Positions 42,111-50,390 of a stretch of DNA of 50,390 bases are shown one piece after another. The stretch lies in NCBI GenBank assembly GCA_947853245.1, contig CANTWP010000044.1, positions 1 to 50,390 of the forward strand, read 5' to 3'. The position numbers and the translations under genes are program-made. Every line of letters begins with the position of its first letter. The first letter of the stretch is position 1. Below the pieces are notes generated by a model, which made no database searches, was not told where the DNA came from, and saw only the letters and a program-made list of their open reading frames with translations. Source of the stretch: an uncultured Bacilli bacterium. GTDB taxonomy: Bacteria; Bacillota_I; Bacilli_A; RF39; UBA660.

Positions 42111-44275
42111 TACTTTATTAACCTTTCAACATCTAAAATATTAGGAATCGAATTTACGTCGTTTATAAATTTTATTAGTTTTTCTGTAGAATCAACTAGT
42201 ACTGTAATATGATACAAATGATTATCTGTAGTTTGAATATTTTTAATACTTTCAACACTAATATCACTATTAGAAGTCTTAGCTATAATATCCATAAGAA
42301 CATTTTTTTCCTCGCTAGCATGAACAAGAATCGTAGTTGGATACTTTTTAGTAGTAGTATTATTCCAACGAACATCAATGATTCTTTCATTTAATGATTC
42401 AACGTTAGGACATACCATTCTGTGAACTGTAATTCCATACCCTTTAGTAATGTAACCAACAATACGATCACCAGGAATTGGTTTACAACAAGAAGCTATA
42501 TTTACTTTTATATCATCTATGCCTTCTACTATTACGTCAGCTTTTACATTATCAAGATTAATTTCTTTGTCTTGCGTTTTACGAAGAATAATATCTTCTT
42601 TAGTGTCGTTTTCTTCATAAAGATCGTTAATAATCTGTATAGCTGTAAATTTACCATTACCAATATTATTATAAATTTCGATCATATCAACACATTTAAA
42701 ATCTTCAAGCAATTTGCTAATTTTTTCATCGCTATAAAAATCACTAGATGTTATTTTACGTTTACGTAATTCTTTATTTAATGATTCTTCCCCTAAACGT
42801 ACATATTCATCTTTATCAATTCTATTAAAGAAAGCACGAATTTTATTTTTAGCTTGACTAGTTTTAGCAATATTCATCCATTCACGATTGGGGCCTAAAG
42901 AATTCTTATTAGTATTTATTTTAATAATATCATTATCCTTAAGTTCATAATCTAAAGGAACTATATTATTGTTGACAATAGCTCCAACCATTTTATCTCC
43001 AACACCACTATGTACTTTATATGCAAAATCTATTGGTGTTGAGCCACTAGGTAACTCTACTACATCTCCTTTAGGAGTAAATACATAAATCGTATCTTTA
43101 AAAACATCTTCTCTAACAGATTTAACAAATTCATCTTCAGAAGACTCTTCACGAAGTTCAATAATAGATTTAAAAAACTGTAATTTTTGTTCTATCTCTG
43201 ATTGTAAGCTGGCTTTTACATTACTGCCATTTTCTTTATATGACCAATGGGAAGCAATACCATTTTCCGCTACTTGATCCATTTCATAAGTACGAATTTG
43301 AATTTCAAACAAGTTACCATCAAGGCCAAATACCGTTGTGTGTAACGATTGATACATATTAGTCTTTGGCATAGCAATATAATCCTTAAAACGCTTTGGA
43401 ATAGGTTTAAATTTAGAATGGATAATTCCTAATACTTGATAACAGTCTTGTTCTGTATCAACAAATACACGAAGAGCAAAAATATCATAAATATCACTAA
43501 ATCTTTTACCTTTATCCATTTTTTTATAAATACTATATATACTTTTAGCACGACCTTTAATTTCATGTTTAATACCGTGTTCGGTTAAAAGTTCACTAAC
43601 GCTTCTTTGCATTTCAACAACTAAAGCATCACGTTCTATTTTTGATTGATTTAACTTTTCAACAATCTGAAAATAAACATCTGGTTTATAATAGCGAAGC
43701 GATAAATCCTCTAATTCACCTTTAATTTTATTCATACCTAGGCGATGCGCAATTGGTGTTAAAACATCTAAAGTCTCTTTTGCTTTTTCTTTTTGACTTT
43801 TTTCAGGAATAGCCCATAAAGTACGCATATTATGAAGACGATCTGCTAGCTTTATGATAATAACACGAACGTCTTCTGAAAGTCCTACTATAATTTTCCT
43901 ATGATTAGCAATGACAGCTTCATTATCACCACTAAAACTCAATCTATTAATTTTAGTAACTGATTTTACTAATGAAGCAATACTTTCACCAAAATCTTCT
44001 TGTAAATCCTCATCGGTTACTCGACCTTCCTCCATTACTTCATGTAATAAAGCACTAGCAATCGTTTCATAATCAGCTTTAACATCCGCTAAAATATAAG
44101 CAACATTTAAAGGGTGGATTATATAATCCTCCCCTGTTAAACGTTTTTCACCTAAATGATATTCAAAAGCAAAACGATAACTTTTTGTTATTAAATTAAG
44201 CTTTTCCGGATCAGTTATATAAGAAGAGACCTTTTCGTACAATTCATCATAACTTGTTATCCCTGTTTTATTCAT
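42110..44275 (-). CDS. rel: Bifunctional-type (p)ppGpp synthetase Rel, with altered HD motif
   Basis: A 721-residue long RSH protein controlling the stringent response. Domain order is HD hydrolase, synthetase, TGS, helical/zinc-finger, ACT. The synthetase has RFKDYIAMPKTNMYQSLHT and EIQIRTYEMDQVAENGIASHW and should work. TGS is VFTPKGDVVELPSGSTPIDFAYKVHS; the end has an ACT domain. The hydrolase centre differs: His54 (IHPL) and Asp145 (LADRLHNM) are normal, but the expected LLHDVVEDT is LLHEVMEEG (His78-Glu79), so the metal-binding Asp is Glu and the ED pair is EE. AAGGAAAGTGATAAAA precedes the ATG. Confidence 0.95.
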   Translation of the reverse strand: MNKTGITSYDELYEKVSSYITDPEKLNLITKSYRFAFEYHLGEKRLTGEDYIIHPLNVAYILADVKADYETIASALLHEVMEEGRVTDEDLQEDFGESIASLVKSVTKINRLSFSGDNEAVIANHRKIIVGLSEDVRVIIIKLADRLHNMRTLWAIPEKSQKEKAKETLDVLTPIAHRLGMNKIKGELEDLSLRYYKPDVYFQIVEKLNQSKIERDALVVEMQRSVSELLTEHGIKHEIKGRAKSIYSIYKKMDKGKRFSDIYDIFALRVFVDTEQDCYQVLGIIHSKFKPIPKRFKDYIAMPKTNMYQSLHTTVFGLDGNLFEIQIRTYEMDQVAENGIASHWSYKENGSNVKASLQSEIEQKLQFFKSIIELREESSEDEFVKSVREDVFKDTIYVFTPKGDVVELPSGSTPIDFAYKVHSGVGDKMVGAIVNNNIVPLDYELKDNDIIKINTNKNSLGPNREWMNIAKTSQAKNKIRAFFNRIDKDEYVRLGEESLNKELRKRKITSSDFYSDEKISKLLEDFKCVDMIEIYNNIGNGKFTAIQIINDLYEENDTKEDIILRKTQDKEINLDNVKADVIVEGIDDIKVNIASCCKPIPGDRIVGYITKGYGITVHRMVCPNVESLNERIIDVRWNNTTTKKYPTTILVHASEEKNVLMDIIAKTSNSDISVESIKNIQTTDNHLYHITVLVDSTEKLIKFINDVNSIPNILDVERLIK

Positions 44276-44292
44276 TTTTATCACTTTCCTTT

Positions 44293-46530
44293 TTAAGAGT
44301 TGATTCCTTTAATTATTTTTTCTTCTGGTTCATCATCATACCATTTTTTCTTTAAGTCTTTGCCAATATTCTTTTTATATAATAATCCCCAAATATTTGC
44401 CGCAATAAATAAAGAAGAATAAGTACCACCGATAAAACCGAATAATAGAGCTAAATTAAAGTTCAATATTTCATTAGAACCAAATAATATAAGAGCAAGA
44501 ACTGGAACTAATGTCGTTATTGAAGTAATAATACTTCTACCAAGAGTTTCTTGCATACTAGTATTAACTAATTCCGCCAATTCAGCTTTATTTTTGATTT
44601 TATAATTATATTTTTTAGCAATATTTTCACGAATTCTATCAAACGAAACAATTGTATCATTAATTGAGTAACCGATAATTGATAAAATCGCCGCAATAAA
44701 TATACTAGATACTTCTATCTTAAATATGCTGAATAATATTACTACAAAAATAACATCATGTAAAAGTGCAAATATACCACTAATAGCATAACTAAATTCA
44801 AAACGGAATGTCATATAAAGAATAATACCAATAGCCGCTAATAATAAAGATATGATAGCATTTTTAATTAATTCTTTTTGCACTAAATTAGAGACAACAC
44901 CAATACTAGCACTGGCTTGATAATTTTCCTCAAAATGAGTAGTTACTTTTGAAATTTCTTCATTATCTAAAGTATTTGTAACACGAACAATAACATTATT
45001 ATTATCGATCTGTTCATAATCATATAACTCGTATCCTAATTTATTAATGTCATTCTTTATGCTTTCTTCTGGTAATACTTGCTCTGAAATAAGAGTAATA
45101 GCAGATCCTGATTTAAAATCGATCCCTAAATTTAAACCATTTACAGATAAAGAAGTAATACCTACTATTAATAATATTACTAAACCTCCAAATGCATACT
45201 TTTTAAAGTTCCAAAAATTAAATTTACGTTCTTTTTTAGTAACTTTATAACCAATAAATAAACCAGTTTTATTTTCAAATTCTTTGTTTTTAGCAAACCA
45301 ATTTATTAATCCTCTAGTTACATAAACCATGATAAACATTGTTGTAATAATACTAATTATTAACATAGTAGCAAATCCTTTAATACTACTTTCACCAAAT
45401 ACAAATAGTATTAACGCTACTACTAAAGTAGTAAAGTTGGCATCAAATATAGTCATAAAAGAATTTTTATTACCAGTCTTTACTGCATTTCTTAATTTTG
45501 ATCCACTCTTTAATTCATCTTTAATACGAGAAAAACTAATAACACAAGAGTCTACTGCCATACCAATACCAATTACTACAGCAGCAATACCAGGTAAAGT
45601 AAGAACTCCACCTATTAACCAAAATATAGCAAATGTAACTACTGTATAAATGGCAATACCAACTGACGCTATAACTCCGGCAAAATGATATATAGCAATC
45701 ATAATAATCATAATACCTATAATACCTATTAAGCCCGCTACAAAAGTTTTAGACAAAGACTGTGCTCCAAAAGAAGCTTCTACTGTACGAGAAGAAATTT
45801 CAGTTAACTTAGTTGGTAAACTTCCAGAGTTAATTAGATCAACTAAAGATTCTACTTCTGCAGTTGTAAAATTACCTTGAATAATTACATCACTAGCAAA
45901 TCCTTCTGAAACACTTGCAACAGAAAGACAACGAGAGTCACCTTCACTACCACACTTGTCGCCATCTTCTTTAAAGGAATTAACTTTATCCTCATAATCT
46001 AACCATATAACGATACGATTATCTTCCATTTCACTAACCGTTTTAGTGACTGTATAAAATGTATCTTTATCTTTTACACTTAAAGCAACCGCTGGTTTTC
46101 CATAACTATCTTGGCCAACTTTTGCACCACTAATTACATCTGAAGTCATTAGTAAATTATCACTAGTATCACGGAATGTTAAACTAGCAGCTTTACTTAA
46201 AATAGTTCTAGCTTCATCCTGATTAGTAACACCAGCAAGGCCTACACGAATACGATCATTACCTTCTACTTCGATCGTTGGCTCTGATACTCCTAAAACA
46301 TCAATTCTTTTACTGATCGTTTTAAAAGTAGAACTTAGCATACTACTATTTACTTCACTGCCATCTAAACTTTCTACTTGATATAAAACTTCAAAACCAC
46401 CTTTTAAGTCAAGTCCAAAATTCAAATTTTTTAACGTAGGTATTAAAAGTGCTACTGAGGTTGCGAGTAAAACTATTAAAATAAATAACTTATAAATTAA
46501 ACCTTTTTGTTTTCTTTCTCTTTTTACCAT
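44293..46530 (-). CDS. secDF: Protein translocase SecDF, fused
   Basis: A 745-residue fusion of SecD and SecF, the proton-driven accessory complex that pulls secreted proteins out through SecYEG. Each half has six helices and a large extracytoplasmic loop. The SecD half has LGLDLKGGFEVLYQV (D1/D5 motif), the P1 domain (about 60-265) and GIGMAVDSCVISFSRIKDEL; the SecF half has GLNLGIDFKSGSAITL and IGYSINDTIVSFDRIREN, the D6-type signature. I start at the ATG preceded by AGGAG six bases upstream; earlier in-frame starts overlap comN. It is fused as in Bacillus. Confidence 0.96.
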   Translation of the reverse strand: MVKRERKQKGLIYKLFILIVLLATSVALLIPTLKNLNFGLDLKGGFEVLYQVESLDGSEVNSSMLSSTFKTISKRIDVLGVSEPTIEVEGNDRIRVGLAGVTNQDEARTILSKAASLTFRDTSDNLLMTSDVISGAKVGQDSYGKPAVALSVKDKDTFYTVTKTVSEMEDNRIVIWLDYEDKVNSFKEDGDKCGSEGDSRCLSVASVSEGFASDVIIQGNFTTAEVESLVDLINSGSLPTKLTEISSRTVEASFGAQSLSKTFVAGLIGIIGIMIIMIAIYHFAGVIASVGIAIYTVVTFAIFWLIGGVLTLPGIAAVVIGIGMAVDSCVISFSRIKDELKSGSKLRNAVKTGNKNSFMTIFDANFTTLVVALILFVFGESSIKGFATMLIISIITTMFIMVYVTRGLINWFAKNKEFENKTGLFIGYKVTKKERKFNFWNFKKYAFGGLVILLIVGITSLSVNGLNLGIDFKSGSAITLISEQVLPEESIKNDINKLGYELYDYEQIDNNNVIVRVTNTLDNEEISKVTTHFEENYQASASIGVVSNLVQKELIKNAIISLLLAAIGIILYMTFRFEFSYAISGIFALLHDVIFVVILFSIFKIEVSSIFIAAILSIIGYSINDTIVSFDRIRENIAKKYNYKIKNKAELAELVNTSMQETLGRSIITSITTLVPVLALILFGSNEILNFNLALLFGFIGGTYSSLFIAANIWGLLYKKNIGKDLKKKWYDDEPEEKIIKGINS

Positions 46531-46546
46531 ATACATCTCCTGCTTT

Positions 46547-46822
46547 CTAAAACTCTTCAAAATAAATTTTGCGATCTAGAGAATTTAACTTATTTTTTAA
46601 ATAACTATCGATCTTTTCAGTTTCTAAATTAAGAATATCGCTTACCATTTCATATAAAGATAAATCCTTAGAAACTTTCCATTTAACTTCTTTTAAATAA
46701 TTCCACACATCTTCTTCTTTAATATAAGTATACCCTTGCATTCTAATCTCATCTGCTTTTGTTGTTAGCGCTGGTTTTAACCTTTTATATAGTTCTTCTA
46801 AACTGCTAAATTCAATATCCAT
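46547..46822 (-). CDS. comN: Post-transcriptional regulator ComN
   Basis: A small soluble protein of 91 residues matching the post-transcriptional regulator family of ComN (YrzD): the pattern LKPALTTKADEIRMQGYTYIKEEDVWNYLKEVKWK followed by LSLYEMVSDILNL. In B. subtilis ComN controls comE mRNA and recruits it to division sites; in this genome comEA and comEC are in the same window. Its position next to secDF and spoVB is the Bacillus order, which supports the call. I start at the inner ATG, since GGAGGGAATC is a proper site for it. Confidence 0.87.
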   Translation of the reverse strand: MDIEFSSLEELYKRLKPALTTKADEIRMQGYTYIKEEDVWNYLKEVKWKVSKDLSLYEMVSDILNLETEKIDSYLKNKLNSLDRKIYFEEF

Positions 46823-46899
46823 GATTCCCTCCATAATATTTTTCTAATACCTCACATATACATTATATATGAAAAAAACTATTTTTAAAAGGAGAATTT

Positions 46900-48192
46900 A
46901 TGAAAAAGAGTAATTTTATTCGTTCCACTTTGATCTTATTAATTGGCGGTTTTCTAACTAAAATTTTAGGTATGATTATAAAAATAGTTATGTCAAGAGA
47001 AATGGGTGCTGAAGGTATGGGCTTATATATGCTTATTATGCCGACATTTACTCTTTTAATAGCATTAGCCCAAATGGGATTACCGATTGCTATTTCTAAA
47101 TTAGTAGCAGAAGATACTAGAAATAATAAAAATATCGTATTTTCTTGTATTCCAATGACCATAGTTCTTAACATAATAATTTTTATTCTACTATTTTTCT
47201 TTAGTGATTTTATTGCTAATAACTTATTGCATGACGATAGATGTAAATATGCTTTAACTTCAATTGGTTTTGTACTACCATTTATCAGTATTTCTAGTAT
47301 ATTTAGAGGATATTTTTTTGGTAAAGAAAAAATGATACCACATGTGGTATCAAATATTACTGAGGATATAATAAGATTAATAATTCTTACACTAGGTATA
47401 CCAATTTTCTTAAAACAAGGATTAGAATTTGCAGTTGCCTTCTTAGTTCTTAGTAATATTATAAGTGAACTTACCTCTATCTTAATTCTATTTTTCTTTA
47501 TACCTAAAAAATTTGTCTTAAAAGCAACGGATTTTGTACCAAATAAAAGTGATCTAAAAGATATATTAGGCATAAGTATTCCAACAACAGCCAGCAGATT
47601 AATTGGATCAATTGGTTATTTCTTTGAACCAATAATTTTAACATTCTTTCTTATAAAAAATGGATATAATAATACATTCATCGTTAGTGAATATGGTATT
47701 TTAAATGGTTATGTGATGCCTTTAATACTTTTACCTTCTTTCTTTACCGCAGCTATTTCTCAGGCTTTAGTACCTATTGTTAGTAATCAATATACTAAAG
47801 GAAATAAAAAGTTTGTTAAAAAGAAAATTAAGCAAGCTATATTCTTTTCTCTTTTAATTGGCATACCCGCAACCATTATATTTACTTCTATTCCAGAAAT
47901 CCCTCTTAAATATATATACCATACTACCTCTGGAATAACGTATATTAAAGTATTAGCGCCAATATGTTTGCTTCACTATATTCAAAGCCCAATCAGTAGT
48001 AGCTTGCAAGCTTTAGGTCGTGCTAAAGATTCAATGAAAGGGACTTTAATTGGAATGATTATTCGAACCACTATTTTAATTATTGGTTGTAATTTAAAAA
48101 TTGGCTTGTGGGGATTAGTTCTTGCTACTAGCGCTAATATAATATTTGTAACTTTATTTGATGCTGATAAAATAAAGAAAGCCTTAAAATAA
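46900..48192 (+). CDS. spoVB: SpoVB-like polysaccharide flippase (MOP superfamily)
   Basis: A 430-residue membrane protein with about twelve helices, of the SpoVB/MATE-like oligosaccharide flippase group. In B. subtilis SpoVB is needed for spore cortex synthesis and related proteins move lipid-linked glycans. Family blocks are NFIRSTLILLIGGFLTKILGM at the start, GAEGMGLYMLIMP, GLPIAISKLVAE and IPTTASRLIGSIGYFFEPI. It is shorter than the Bacillus protein (about 518 aa), ending just after the last helices, so the C-terminus is trimmed. AAAAGGAGAATTT precedes the ATG. It is divergent from comN. Whether the role is sporulation or vegetative wall synthesis is unclear. Confidence 0.9.
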   Translation: MKKSNFIRSTLILLIGGFLTKILGMIIKIVMSREMGAEGMGLYMLIMPTFTLLIALAQMGLPIAISKLVAEDTRNNKNIVFSCIPMTIVLNIIIFILLFFFSDFIANNLLHDDRCKYALTSIGFVLPFISISSIFRGYFFGKEKMIPHVVSNITEDIIRLIILTLGIPIFLKQGLEFAVAFLVLSNIISELTSILILFFFIPKKFVLKATDFVPNKSDLKDILGISIPTTASRLIGSIGYFFEPIILTFFLIKNGYNNTFIVSEYGILNGYVMPLILLPSFFTAAISQALVPIVSNQYTKGNKKFVKKKIKQAIFFSLLIGIPATIIFTSIPEIPLKYIYHTTSGITYIKVLAPICLLHYIQSPISSSLQALGRAKDSMKGTLIGMIIRTTILIIGCNLKIGLWGLVLATSANIIFVTLFDADKIKKALK

Positions 48193-48319
48193 TAAAATTA
48201 TAAAAACTTATTATTTAAATTCAACAATAAACTACTAACTACACAAGACTTCAATCAAATAAAATGTAATAACATTATTTAAAAAGTTCATAATGACTGA
48301 TCTTTTTGCTTAAAACCAA

Positions 48320-48957
48320 TTATTTTGTAAAATATTGAAAATTAAAACCTAATTTTTTATAAACATTAAAAGCCCTAGGTAAAGATAATATTCTAGCAAA
48401 TATTAAATTATATAATTCATCTATTATAAATATAGAACATAAACTAATGCTTATTATTAAAAATAATTTCTTATTTAACTTACGAGCTAGTACAAAAAGC
48501 AATGGTAAAATAATGTATACTAAAAGTAATCCAGATAATCAAAAGAAGATTACACTTCTTAAACAAACATAACCACCTATATTACCAAAATTTAATATTT
48601 CCTCATTATAACTCCACCATCTGACCTCATTATTAAAGATTGGAACAAAAAAGCCAGTTACCAATTCTCACAATCCACATGATGGCATACTAATTAAAAA
48701 GACTTGTAAAGGTTTCTTTCTTTTTTTATAAGTTATAATATTATCATAGCACCATAAGCATATATATTGATAAATGGTAAAAAATTACCACCTCGATAAT
48801 AAAAACATTTCATGCCACCGTTAAAAAAATAAAAAATAAATTCGTACAACCAACCAAAAACACCAGAAATAACAATTACTAGACAAATAATTCCGACCAT
48901 GACTGAACGATCAAAATGATGTTCATTATTAATGTAATCATTTAACATCTTCTTCAT
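48320..48957 (-). pseudogene. Broken PF06541 (putative ABC-transporter type IV) membrane gene
   Basis: The minus strand begins with an ATG and AGGAG site and encodes FGWLYEFIFYFFNGGMKCFYYRGGNFLPFINIYAYGAMI, a clear start of the PF06541 family, then a stop. After a one-base frameshift near 48736-48745 the frame continues ITYKKRKKPLQVFLIS, CGL(stop)ELVTGF and GGYVCLRSVIFF(stop)LSGLLLVYI to LARKLNKK and a final stop. The two internal stops are TGA (48668-48670 and 48539-48541), where a Trp or Gly codon would fit. One frameshift plus two nonsense codons means it is inactive. Homology covers the full length, so it decayed in place. It lies between spoVB and the DUF421 gene, where Bacillus has no such gene. 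Confidence 0.85.
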
Positions 48958-49104
48958 TTTACTACTCCTACTACTCTATTTATATTAATTATTATAGCAT
49001 ATCTAAAATATCTTCCGCAAGTAAATTGACTTTTCTAGTTTATTAACTGTTAATGTAAGAATACAAAAAATATAGATTACTGTATCCAGATTTTTTATAT
49101 ATAG

Positions 49105-49737
49105 TTATTCTAATAAATCACTTTTCTTAATAATAAAAGTCTTATTCTTGCTATAAAAAGCATAGAATACGTCTTCTAAAGACAAATGATTATCATCTAA
49201 TATTTTATAAAGCCACTTTTCATCTTTTTTCATATCTTTTAATACTTGATAATCTATATTACCATCTAAAATAATAGGTAATGGATAATCTTTACAAGAT
49301 TTAAAGACCGAAAGTTTACCATTGTTTTCAAGAACAGCGTAGTCTACTTCTTCAATACTTTTAATACCTTGTTCACGAAGTTGACTAATTAAATCATCTA
49401 AAGTATAACGCAATTTAGTCATTTCTTTAAAGCATACTTTTCCACCCTTGATAATAGTCTTAGGATCTCCATCGATGAATTTGCGAAACTTAAAGTTCTT
49501 CAAAGAGATAAATCCTAATAATACTTGAACTAATACTAATACAATAATTGGAACTAATGACATGAAGATCGAACGTTCTGATTCTTCAATAGAAATAGCT
49601 GCTAATTCCGCAATCAATACCGATACAATTAAATCAACAATACTTAATTTCCCTACTTCTTTTTTTCCCATAATACGATATACTACGATAATAAAAAAGT
49701 ATAATACCAAAGTCTTAATAATTATATTCCAATACAT
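49105..49737 (-). CDS. DUF421 (YetF-like) membrane protein
   Basis: A 210-residue protein with two or three N-terminal helices (about 5-22, 33-52 and 60-77) and a soluble C-terminal half. The start TLVLYFFIIVVYRIMGKKEVGKLSIVDLIVSVLIAELAAISIE is the DUF421 signature, and IIKGGKVCFKEMTKLRYTLDDLISQLREQGI is the conserved cytosolic domain. Bacillus has several members (YetF, YdfR, YrbG), some in sporulation or germination contexts, but no molecular function is known. AGGTGATAAT precedes the ATG. It is divergent from yrzE. Confidence 0.9.
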   Translation of the reverse strand: MYWNIIIKTLVLYFFIIVVYRIMGKKEVGKLSIVDLIVSVLIAELAAISIEESERSIFMSLVPIIVLVLVQVLLGFISLKNFKFRKFIDGDPKTIIKGGKVCFKEMTKLRYTLDDLISQLREQGIKSIEEVDYAVLENNGKLSVFKSCKDYPLPIILDGNIDYQVLKDMKKDEKWLYKILDDNHLSLEDVFYAFYSKNKTFIIKKSDLLE

Positions 49738-49810
49738 ATTATCACCTAGTTTATTATGTTACTAAGAATAATAATTTATTCAAAGAATAAATTTTATTAG
49801 GAGGAAATTT

Positions 49811-50176
49811 ATGAATTATCTAAAAAAGATTGGAAAATCATTATTAATTAGTTTTATAACTATATTGGTTTTTATGTTTTTATTTACTTTATTAGAATAT
49901 ATAGGTTGGATCTCTAATAATACTTTTAAAATAATTATGACTATAATAAATATAATAGCTTTTCTCATAAGTGGTTTAGTATTTGGTAAAAAAAGCAGTA
50001 AAAAAGGATGGTTAGAGGGAATTAAATTAAGTTTAATAGAAATTTTAATCCTCATTATTATAAATTTTTCTTTAGCAACTACAAGTAGTAAAAATATAAT
50101 TCTTTATTTAATTATATTTCTATCTACTACTGTCGGTAGTATTATTGGAGTTAATAAAAATACTAATATAAAATAA
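49811..50176 (+). CDS. yrzE: YrzE/TIGR04086-like membrane protein
   Basis: A 121-residue protein with four helices (about 10-30, 40-58, 70-88 and 92-112). It resembles the TIGR04086 family of Bacillota (YrzE) in size and layout: a basic start, helix, short loop, then a G.V.GKKSSKKGWLEGIK loop between helices 2 and 3, which is the best-conserved part. The family has no known function. In Bacillus yrzE lies next to spoVB, which supports the call. AGGAGGAAATTT is seven bases before the ATG. It is separated from spoVB here by the broken PF06541 gene and DUF421. Confidence 0.8.
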   Translation: MNYLKKIGKSLLISFITILVFMFLFTLLEYIGWISNNTFKIIMTIINIIAFLISGLVFGKKSSKKGWLEGIKLSLIEILILIIINFSLATTSSKNIILYLIIFLSTTVGSIIGVNKNTNIK

Positions 50177-50288
50177 AAAACTTATAATTTCGGTGTTTTA
50201 AATAAATAGATACTTAGTAATTAAAATTTTACTTATCAAATTTAAACTATTAAAAAAATAGTTCTTATCAATTGTTAAAAAGACTCTT

Positions 50289-50317
50289 TTGACTATAAAT
50301 TACCAAAGTGATTTAAT
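50289..50317 (+). promoter_or_regulatory. Promoter with an inverted repeat over the -10 box
   Basis: TTGACT (50289-50294), a 17-bp spacer and TTTAAT (50312-50317). The -10 box lies in AGTGAT-TTAATT-ATCACT (50307-50324), a perfect 6-bp inverted repeat with a 6-base spacer that could be a repressor site. A GGAGG ribosome site follows at 50325. Confidence 0.5.
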
Positions 50318-50336
50318 TATCACTGGAGGTGGTTTA

Positions 50337-50390
50337 ATGGCAAAAAAAGCTTATTAAAAGTGATAATAAAGAACTTATACCCTTAAGCTT
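50337..50390 (+). pseudogene. 5' end of a gene frameshifted in an A run (cut by window edge)
   Basis: ATG preceded by GGAGGTGG opens a frame that stops after six codons (MAKKAY). If the run of seven A at 50342-50348 were six, the frame would continue MAKKLIKSDNKELIPLS to the window edge, a plausible start for a PspC-like or other small membrane protein. The window ends too soon to identify the family. A sequencing error, phase variation or slippage could cause the shift. Confidence 0.55.

Noticed and set aside
46863..47573. 236-codon frame on the minus strand opposite spoVB
   Set aside because: It is antisense to a clear flippase gene, has no ribosome site and no family pattern; its length reflects the AT-rich codon use.
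48539..48670. TGA read as Trp (alternative genetic code)
   Set aside because: TGA is a real stop elsewhere (for example the ClpX-like gene and ATGA overlaps at 6757 and 8124), conserved genes use TGG for Trp, and this gene also has a frameshift.
1..50390. CRISPR arrays, insertion sequences, tRNA or rRNA genes
   Set aside because: I found no spaced direct repeats, no transposase gene and no tRNA cloverleaf or rRNA sequence in the window by reading; a covariance or repeat search was not possible.

Overview
This 50.4 kb window is chromosomal DNA of a low-GC, AT-rich Bacillota, most like an uncultured member of Bacilli (Erysipelotrichales/RF39-type lineages). The gene families are Bacilli-like, intergenic DNA is close to pure A/T in places, Shine-Dalgarno sites are mostly GGTGAT or AGGAGG, and several neighbourhoods match those known from Bacillus: dnaG-sigA-trmK with a YqfQ-like gene nearby, ylbL next to ylbJ, comEA-comEC, rel-dtd, secDF-comN-spoVB-yrzE and hisS-aspS. 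TGA is used as a stop codon, including in ATGA stop/start overlaps. I saw no rRNA, tRNA, CRISPR array, insertion sequence or prophage. The species cannot be named from sequence alone.

Layout. 1-4.3 kb: the 3' end of a phosphoketolase gene, two small genes missed by length filters (29 and 54 aa), spoIIM, mnmA and an XRE-type regulator. 4.1-9.8 kb: a tight minus-strand run of xerD, an atypical kinase, phosphohexomutase, AlkD-like glycosylase, LicD, a ZIP transporter and a TSCPD protein. 9.8-19.7 kb: rarA, then D,D-carboxypeptidase, holA, proS, a degraded DUF1016 nuclease gene, mutL, uvrC and the Lon-like ylbL. 19.7-25.6 kb: ylbJ and a DNA-uptake/type IV pilus set (two prepilin-like proteins, PilB/ComGA, prepilin peptidase, an enlarged PilC/ComGB). 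25.7-29.7 kb: YqfQ-like protein, trmK, sigA, dnaG. 29.8-34.4 kb: a DUF6512-type membrane protein, an intact DUF1016 nuclease, comEC, comEA.

34.5-40 kb: a structured RNA that is probably 6S RNA, a ClpX-like AAA+ protein with an unfamiliar N-terminal domain, then aspS, an unknown gene and hisS behind a T-box leader. 40-46.8 kb: a secreted TasA/CalY-like protein, an AI-2E family permease, dtd, a rel gene with an altered HD motif, secDF and comN. 46.9-50.4 kb: a SpoVB-type flippase, a broken PF06541 membrane gene, a DUF421 gene, yrzE and the start of a frameshifted gene at the edge.

Functional themes are DNA uptake and processing (pilus set, ComEA, ComEC, MutL, UvrC, RarA, XerD, HolA, DnaG, AlkD), envelope and secretion (SecDF, SpoVB, VanY-type peptidase, LicD), translation (HisS, AspS, ProS, MnmA, TrmK, Dtd), and a group of sporulation-family genes (spoIIM, ylbJ, yqfQ-like, spoVB). 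The items most worth follow-up are a T-box whose specifier region GACAC contains both an Asp and a His codon ahead of a hisS-X-aspS operon; the ClpX-like protein next to the 6S candidate; the paired intact and deleted DUF1016 genes; the Rel protein with His-Glu where His-Asp is expected; and several short or broken genes.
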